Source of the DNA: Balaenoptera acutorostrata
Taxonomy: Eukaryota > Chordata > Mammalia > Artiodactyla > Balaenopteridae
Length of the DNA stretch: 64,000 bases
Reading direction: 5' to 3'
NCBI RefSeq assembly: GCF_949987535.1
Contig: NC_080079.1
Span: 54,733,000-54,796,999, forward strand
The notes under the pieces: generated by a model
What the model was told of the DNA's origin: nothing
What the model saw: the letters and a program-made list of their open reading frames with translations, nothing else
The model's database searches: none
Translations under genes and position numbers: made by a program
Shown here: piece by piece, positions 57,380 to 64,000 of the stretch
Position numbering within the stretch: position 1 is the stretch's first letter
Layout: each line of letters starts with the position of its first letter

Positions 57380-58115
57380 CATAATGGCAGTGGACATCGT
57401 GTAGTGGAAAAAGGTTGGGTGTTTTGGAGTCAGAAATATGAGTTTGCACTTCACGGACTTAATGAGAATTATAAGAACTCATGGAAGGTAAGGATTATGC
57501 CACATGTATTACAGGACAAGTTCCCTTTCAGTAAAATAATTCTACATACTGGAGATTGTCAGGTTTCCTCTTATCTCACCCAGGTCAGCGTACCAGGATC
57601 AGAAAGGTGACAAGTATTCAGGGAGGACGGTATCCAGGAATAACAATCATATAATTGGCTGCAGAAGCAAGCCATTGGCTGCAGTTGCCCTTGTGCAATG
57701 TCACCCGAGAGCCTGAGGTAGGAGAGAGAAAGGTAAGCAGCTCAACCTTCATTACTGAGAGAAAGATAATAAAAAGAAAACAAAGTGAGCATCAGACTAT
57801 GCAAAGGCCAAGTCTGACCAAGTGTTGCAAAGGGAGAGTAATGAGCAAAACACACCAACAAATTGGCCCTCGAGTCGTGCGAACTCACATGTCTGTGCCA
57901 CAAGCAAAAGCAAGCAAAGCAAATACTATGCCGTAAGCAAACTCCAAATGCCAAGGGTAAAAACCTCAAATTAACTGGTCTAAAAGATGGTTATTTCTGA
58001 CTGCTATGAAGAAAATCAAGGTCCTATTTGTGGGAGAAGTTTGATGTAAGAAACCACAAAGGACCAAGCTTTTAAAACAAATAATAACCAGTTATTATGA
58101 AGTACAATAGTGATA
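57380..58115. other. Unique sequence
   Basis: No gene or repeat recognised. Confidence 0.4.
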
Positions 58116-58119
58116 ACAG

Positions 58120-58335
58120 AGCATTTACCTAATGCCAGGCACTATTCTAAATACTATACATGTGTCAATTCATTTAATTCTCCCAACAGCACAAGAGGCA
58201 GTGCTATTAGCCTCGTTTTACAGATGGTGAAACTGAAGCACACGGAGGTTAAGTGACTTACTCAGGTCATACTGCTAGTAAGAGATTTCAGGGGTGTAAA
58301 TACAGGCAGTCTATTTCCAGAGTCCAGGATTTTGT
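58120..58335 (+). mobile_element. MIR SINE, well preserved
   Basis: 'gccaggcactattctaaatactatacatgtgtcaattcatttaattctcc', 'cctcgttttacagatggtgaaactgaagcacacggaggttaagtgac' and 'gcagtctatttccagagtccagg' match MIR across nearly its full length. Confidence 0.92.
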
Positions 58336-58639
58336 CTATCTTGCTCTACTGCCTCTATGACGAAATTCTATTCAATAAACATTTATTAAATGCCTATGAT
58401 ATAATGGCTTTGCAGGAGGTCCAGAGACATGAAACACATATTTCATATTCCTGCCAGTGGAGTTTACAGAACGGTCGAATAAAATCATCCCAAAGACCCA
58501 AAGGACTATAAATCTGTTATATAAGCTCTATATAACACAACACAATTTTCTGGAAACACTAGAAGGCATATAAACGCATGAGGAAAGCTGGTGTGTGTCA
58601 GGAAGGAAACAGGAATCGACCCTTCATTCACTGATGACT

Positions 58640-58805
58640 GTTCAAAGCATTTCAGGTAGAGTATCTCCCTGACTCTTCTCTTTGAAGTAAGTATTTCCCC
58701 CAAGTTTAGAATTGAAGAAACCAAGATGCTTACTTACAGGAATGGTGGCAGAACCAATATGTGCCCCTCAGTCTAATTCCAGAGTTCGTGCCCCTTGCCC
58801 TCTCT
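58640..58805 (+). mobile_element. MIR SINE, diverged
   Basis: 'attgaagaaaccaagatgcttactta' and 'cagtctaattccagagttcgtgcccc' fit the MIR 3' half. Confidence 0.6.
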
Positions 58806-59425
58806 TATACACCTCCCGTGAAAATTCCTATGAGGCAGGTGGAATTGGACATAGATGTCAGAAGATAATCATGGGTGTCATGGGGAGCAAGTGAGGGACA
58901 AGAAGAAAGAGGTCCTGCAGCCATACTATAGCATACTGGTGGAATCTGGGCTTTCTTGAAGGGACATAGAGCAGATGGGTCAATTTTAAGGACGCATGGG
59001 ACACCCGTAAGTATATTAGTTGGGACTACTTGTAGAGAAACTGGAATGATAGAGATAAATGTTCCTATCTGGCAGTGAGGATTCTGTTGGTGCTTTTGCA
59101 CAGATTTTGATCCACACTGCATCAGAGCAAGCTAGGTTAAGCTGGTGGCATCCATTACTGCAGTGACAGAACAAAGAGGAAGTGGAAGAAGAAAATGGCA
59201 GAAAGATGAGTTAGGATGCATGTGCAAGAAAACAGACAAGCAGCGATGAGCCTCCCCACGGGCACGGCAGGGGTGGTGGGAAGCACACTGATGGCCCTGA
59301 ATCCACGGCTCTTGGCAACTGACTCCATGACTCTCAGTATTCGTGCACAGAAATGTCAATATCAAACTTTTATACATTTGTATGAGTAACTAGACTTCTT
59401 GTCCTGTTTTAATCCTTGTGCAATT
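58806..59425. other. Unique sequence
   Basis: No gene or repeat recognised. Overlapping minus-strand frames of about 100 codons carry no domain. Confidence 0.4.
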
Positions 59426-59429
59426 TAGC

Positions 59430-60000
59430 CCTTAAAAGTGATAAATTCAATTTTCGTTGGTAAAGGTGTTACTTCTAGTCAATACATTTGAAATATCCCT
59501 TAATGCTCACTTAAACATAAATGTATAAAAGCAAATTTAATACCTGACTTGACTTAACATCATTCTCTGAGTGAAGAGGAAAACAGAAGCCGACACGGCA
59601 TCACGTATTGTATAACGCATACAATTTTGGGGTTCTCTTATGGACCCCAGGCTAACAAGTTCATCTGTGACGCATGGGATAGCCCTGAACTTATTTTTTA
59701 AAAGATGTATTTCCTTTTTTATAAATTGTAGATTAAATATTACTGTTGATTTTAAATAGCCTAAAATCTTTTAAAGAAATTTAGACCAAATCCAGAAACA
59801 GAAACCATTTTCATGGGTCTCCTGTTGTTACTAGGCTGAGTCATTCCTTTTCATCATTGCCTATACAGTGGGAGAGGACCTGGGTGTATATATAGCACTT
59901 ATACTGGGTCACTTACTAGAGAAGAAATGGCTCGGACTTTCTTTGGAGGAACTGTTCCATATATATCACTGCTTCTTGAACAGGCTGATATATTTCAGAC
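59430..60000. other. Unique block, candidate conserved noncoding element
   Basis: Repeat-free by inspection, AT-rich but non-simple, with several retained CpG (gccgacacggcatcacgta, ataacgcata, gtgacgcatg, gctcgg). It contains an AP-1 consensus TGAGTCA at 59837-59843. Frames are short. Regulatory role is inference. Confidence 0.3.
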
Positions 60001-60515
60001 CAAATGTTATTTTCCAACAGAATCATCAAAATCCATCTTAATTTAAAATAATACTTTCATTTACATTAAAAGTATTCATTTATTTTAGGCAGTAATTATG
60101 TCATCTTCCCTTACAACACTATCCTTGCGTTGCAAGGTGGGAACAGCAGAGGTGGAATTCTTAGCAAATAGCACAGGGTTCTTCCGCCATCACCCTCAGT
60201 CTGCAACCACAACATCTCTATCCCAGGGCTGCAGAAAGGAGGAAGAGACGTGCTCACGTTTCCAGAAATGTCACCCCAAATTGTAGAAATACTGGGGACA
60301 CATGACACTTCTCAACCCTGCCTCAGCACAGCACTACTTTATCAACATGACAAGAAGTTGGTAACAACAAGCAAACAGAAAAAGAAACCTCCCCACATAA
60401 CTGCATGAATGAATTTGTCACTTTTCAAATGGTTGTTTTTTGGCAGCCATGTATCATTTGGCAAAAACCTCACAAATTTAGGACAAAGTTTATGTAGTGG
60501 CTCTAGATAATGAGC
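60001..60515. other. Unique sequence
   Basis: No gene or nameable repeat. Confidence 0.4.
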
Positions 60516-60519
60516 AGTC

Positions 60520-60710
60520 AAGAACGCAAACTCTCCAGACCCAGAAAGACCCAGCTCCAAGTCTACCACTTCACCACTTGCTGGCTATGAAACTGGTAAG
60601 TAATTTGTATTCTTTATGCTGTAGTTTCTTTACCTGGAGCTTGAGGGTAATGATGCCTATCTAACATGACTGTTGTGTAGATTAAGTAAGCAAGGTAGAT
60701 AAAACCTTCC
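60520..60710 (-). mobile_element. MIR SINE, reverse
   Basis: 'ccagctccaagtctaccacttcaccacttgctggctatgaaactgg', 'gtagtttctttacctggagcttgagggtaatgatgcctatctaacatgactgttgtgtagattaag' is reverse MIR in order. Confidence 0.88.
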
Positions 60711-60765
60711 AACCATTCTGTAGCCTATGTATAACTCTGCATAAGACCCAACAGAAAAAAATTCA

Positions 60766-60849
60766 GGTAGGTAGGTAGATGGACAGATGAGAGAGAGAGA
60801 GAGAGATAGATAGATTGATTGACTGATTGATAGATAGACAGATAGATAA
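60766..60849. repeat. Compound GTAG/GA/GATA/GATT microsatellite
   Basis: (GTAG)3, then (GA)8, then GATA/GATT tetranucleotides (tagatagattgattgactgattgatagatag). Confidence 0.95.
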
Positions 60850-61764
60850 GAATGTGAAAACACCAACTCAGCTTGCCTTTAAGCAAGAGATTAAATTGAG
60901 AACTTTGCCTAATGGCTAAGCTGCATCTGTAAATGTGGTCCACAGAGATGCTAGCCTATCTGAAGGATCAACTATGGCGCAACTGTGAATCTGAGTATGA
61001 TTAGTCCATGGAATTCCATAACTATGGAGAAGCTTGCTTGTATTCTCTAACACATTTGCATAGGCTATGATGTTCTTTTTTTAAAAAAACTTTTCATGCC
61101 TACTGCAAAGAAAAAAACTCTTCTATTTTCAGCATTAAAAATACACATGATCACCCCTCAAAAAGGCAAAAGAGAGAGAGAAAAAGCAAGAGAGAGAAAA
61201 TTCAGAGAAAACAAGGTCATGCAGTCTCTCACTTTCTTTTTTCATCCTAAAGATAAATGTTGAGGTCTGGGGAGAGGCTGGCTCTCTCCTTTTCTTGACT
61301 GGGCTGAAAAAAAAATGTTTAAATGGTTCCATTTCAAACCTGTGGCTGCATTTCTCACACTATTAAAAAAGAAAAAGATCCACAGTCGTTTTCAGTACAA
61401 ACCCCATTCTAAATAAAGCTTTTCATCTTTTCTTGACTCTGATTCCTAATTTAACACAATCTCACCTCTCTTTCTTATCCAAAAATCACTTTTCTGGCAA
61501 CTTTGACTATTCTTAACAGAGGCATGAATCAGAAAAGAAAAAAGAAGGCCCCTCAATAGCTAAGGCACAGCCTAAAAATATATATGCACCAAAGCGCACA
61601 TAGGACTTTTAGTTTTTCAAAAAAGAAGTCCTTACTAAGAGCCTAATCACTCTGGCTTTATACATATTACAATCAATTTGGCTGATCTGGTTTCACAGCT
61701 ATTGGAAGGTCAGCAGAGCAAATCCCAAGACAATGGCAGTGAGTCAAGAAGTGAGGATTAGACA
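60850..61764. other. Unique sequence
   Basis: No gene or repeat recognised. Minor GA-rich tract at 61171-61197. Confidence 0.4.
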
Positions 61765-61960
61765 TTCATCCTAACAATAATAATAGCTGGTGAGCATGCA
61801 TCAGTCTCTGGGGATGCTATTAGCCCTCTTCTCTACACTGCATATGTACCAACTGACTTTATCTCTACAACCCCATTTTTAGAGTTGAGGACATAGACGA
61901 GTTGAAAGATTGAGTGATCAAGCAATGGAGCTGGAATTTGAACACAAGCAGTGTGGCTTC
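61765..61960 (+). mobile_element. MIR SINE, diverged
   Basis: 'taataatagctggtgagcatgc', 'accccatttttagagttgaggac', 'gcaatggagctggaatttgaacacaagcagtgtgg' fit MIR. Confidence 0.75.
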
Positions 61961-62540
61961 AGGGTGACAATGGAAGAAAAAAAAAGTAACACCCACACAG
62001 TGCAGACATGCGGACAAAAGAGCTAAAATTAAGTAGCTTGGGGTCATCCAGGAGTGGGGAAGATAGGGGTGGGCTACAAAACTCCACAAGGTTCAGTAGT
62101 TCCTGCTAGCTCTAGACTCTGATCACAGTGTTTCCCCTGAGCTCCTGCACAAGACCCTCTGGGCAATGCCACATGTCAGGTTCTACCCAGTGATAAGAGG
62201 GGAGTCTCTTACAGGCAGCTTCTCTTCGGTTGGCAGAAGAATATTATGTCTTGGAGGGACAATGTGTGGGATGCCCCCCACCACACACACACGTGATGAC
62301 CCTCCAACCTTCATCTCATCATTCAAGAAATAATTTGACAAAATTAAATCATATAAAATGAAATTGACAAGAATGAAATAAAAACACAAGAGAAACCCAT
62401 ATGACAGGGATTAAAAGTGAGGAAGCAACATATATTTTAGAGTATTCTCTTGCCCATCAATTAATTTGCTCCCCTAGAGAGCTGCTAGGAGCAGACCCAG
62501 AACTGGAGACAGCAAAGATATAATCCTTGAGTTGACAGGG
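61961..62540. other. Unique sequence
   Basis: No gene or nameable repeat. 'caccacacacacacg' near 62281 is a short CA stretch. Confidence 0.4.
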
Positions 62541-62544
62541 AGAG

Positions 62545-62911
62545 TAAGATATGATATCACTTATACGTGGAATGTAAAATATGACACAAATGAACCTATC
62601 TACAAAACAGAAACAGACTCACAGACATAGAGAACAGACTTGTGGTGGCCAAGGTGGGGGGGGAGGGGGCAGGGGAAGGGGGAGGGATGCACTGGGAGTT
62701 TGGGGTTAGTAGATACAAACTATTACATATAGAATGGATAAAAACAACAAGGTCCTACTGTACAGCACAGGGAACTATGTTCAATATCCTGTGATAAACC
62801 ATAATGGAAAAGAATATAAAAATTGTATATATATGTATAACTGAATCACTTTGCTGTACAGCAGAAATTAACACAACATTGTAAATCAACTACACTTCAA
62901 TTGAAAAAAAA
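62545..62911 (+). mobile_element. L1 3' UTR, 5'-truncated, cetartiodactyl type
   Basis: 'gatatcacttatacgtggaatgtaaaatatgac' marks the ORF2/3' UTR junction of young L1s. A G-rich tract lies at 62655-62687 (including ggggggggaggggg), and the end 'acaacattgtaaatcaactacacttcaattgaaaaaaaaa' is the 3' terminus and tail. The closest match within the window is the 65-bp reverse piece at 6543. No clear target-site duplication. Confidence 0.92.
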
Positions 62912-63395
62912 AGAGTAGACAGATGTACACTCAAACTATGATAAAAAAAAAAAACACAGCAAAGAGCTGAGAGGAGAATGTGTAGAGAATATTGAGAGTA
63001 TGATGGAGAGAACAATCCTTTCTCCCTGGAGGAGTTGAAAAGTTTCCTAGAAGAAATTACCCTTAAATGTGAGCCCTGAAAGATAAAGCTAGGTGACTGC
63101 CCCCCACCCAACTCAAGGCAGACCAGAAGGGAAAGGAATCCCTAACAGTGGGGGGCTGGGGGTGTGCAAGGGCTGGGGGGTAAAACCATGGGGCTGGATT
63201 CAGGACCAGCCAGCCACTCCGTGAGGCGTGATCCTAGAAAGGGAATGGGCTGGAGCTTGAGAGGCATGGCTAAAAGTAAAGGTACGAGCCCGCTGAGAGC
63301 TTCTATAATGAAAGCAAACCTCCAGCCCATCAGATTTCTCGAATGGAAAGAGCAGTGCAGAAATCTCAGAACATCAAATCGGGAGTAGCTATGCA
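62912..63395. other. Unique sequence
   Basis: A run at 62943-62954; G-rich patch at 63149-63180. No gene supported. Confidence 0.4.
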
Positions 63396-63399
63396 ATTT

Positions 63400-63505
63400 A
63401 CAGGAAGTCAAAAGCCCCCACTCTCTCTTCTGTAAATCGGGTGGGTGAGGAGGGTAGACTGGGTGAACTTGAATTCTCTCCAAATCTAACTCTCCCAGAT
63501 ACCAA
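63400..63505 (-). mobile_element. Possible MIR-like fragment, reverse
   Basis: 'cttctgtaaatcgggtgggtgaggagggtagactgggtgaacttgaattctctcc' resembles the 'tctgtaaaatgagggggttggactagatgatct' tail seen in some mammalian SINEs. Low certainty. Confidence 0.4.
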
Positions 63506-63955
63506 GACTCATTTGGGCATCATGGCACGAGTCATTAAGAAGAGCTATATGTATATTAAACACTTTTGTTTACAAAGGAAAATGATTGTACAATTATATT
63601 TTAGAAAGATTTACTTCAGAAACATTGAGAACAGAAAATAAACATTCTTAAATGGGCAAGATTTGGTTATTTGAAAATGTACTTATATGAAATCCTCATC
63701 CTCTAATTATGCAAAAAAGAAAATAAATGCCACTGAAATAACCCTCACCCCAGGTAAAAACATTTAAAATGGCATATCTGAAAGCATTCATAGTTTCTAA
63801 ATTAAATGTTGATACATAGCATTTCCTATTCCTGTAAAGTCTAAAAAAAGACATTTAAGAGCTAAATAGTGCTTTGTTAGCTACTCAGCAAACCAGAGGG
63901 CTGTTTAAGAATTAATATCTGAGCTGCCTTTAATTTTAAACTTGGCTATTAAAGA
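63506..63955. other. AT-rich unique sequence
   Basis: No repeat is recognised. If the splice acceptor at 63956-63978 is real, this is the 3' end of an intron. Confidence 0.4.
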
Positions 63956-63978
63956 TTCTCTCTTTCCCTCTTTTTCAG
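63956..63978 (+). promoter_or_regulatory. Candidate 3' splice site (polypyrimidine tract plus AG)
   Basis: Twenty-one consecutive pyrimidines (63956-63976) lead into AG at 63977-63978, an unusually strong acceptor. The 22 bases left in the window read FLLVVN in the only frame without a stop; the other two frames terminate (TAA and TGA). This fits an exon starting at 63979 but is too short to identify a gene. Confidence 0.4.
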
Positions 63979-64000
63979 GGTTTCTTCTTGTGGTAAATGA

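Noticed and set aside
1..64000. A novel multi-gene system
   Set aside because: Nothing in the window encodes an intact non-transposon protein. All recognisable coding sequence is decayed L1, so I make no such claim.

Overview
This window looks like mammalian nuclear DNA from a cetartiodactyl, most probably a cetacean (whale or dolphin). The diagnostic evidence is four copies of a tRNA-Glu-derived CHR-type SINE, whose head reads like 'cttccctggtggcgcagtgg' followed by the repeated 'gccacaactac' body, plus young L1 elements with the 3' UTR shared by cetartiodactyl L1s. Ancient pan-mammalian repeats (MIR, L2, hAT-Charlie/MER20, L1M) fill much of the remainder. I found no convincing host protein-coding gene, rRNA, tRNA gene, CRISPR array or bacterial-type operon. 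All recognisable coding sequence is decayed L1 ORF1 or ORF2. The window therefore reads as an intron or an intergenic region.

Layout. 1-6.4 kb is an old, nearly full-length L1 whose ORF1/ORF2 junction carries a SINE fused to another L1 3' end. 6.5-13 kb holds MIR, L2 and microsatellites, a TG-rich tract and a unique block (11.0-11.6 kb) that could be a conserved noncoding element. 13.2-17.1 kb is AT-rich; from about 14.0 kb it is an ancient L1M element split by a solitary LTR (14975-15475). 18.1-19.3 kb is an L2 carrying a reverse-oriented SINE and a short L1 tail, both with target-site duplications. 19.3-27.3 kb is mostly unique, with L2/MIR fragments and a consensus RFX X-box. 27.3-30.6 kb is an L1 with a large internal deletion, and 30.8-32.3 kb is a 5'-truncated L1 on the minus strand. 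32.3-43.7 kb is mainly unique sequence with two CHR SINEs, MER20 and several MIRs.

43.7-48.8 kb is the youngest large L1. It has a 5' UTR, ORF1 and ORF2 with many lesions, no 3' UTR, an A-rich tail and a 13-bp target-site duplication. 48.8-64 kb is unique sequence with MIR, a long reverse L2 (53.8-55.0 kb), two more blocks that look like noncoding regulatory sequence (55.4-55.8 and 59.4-60.0 kb) and a young L1 3' UTR fragment (62.5-62.9 kb). The last 45 bases look like a polypyrimidine tract and splice acceptor, so an exon may begin at 63979.

No genes act together here. The story is one of layered retrotransposition, small templated inverted duplications inside old repeats, and several unique blocks worth testing for regulatory conservation. 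Repeat family names are assigned by recognition of consensus features, without a database search, so boundaries of old repeats are accurate only to tens of bases.
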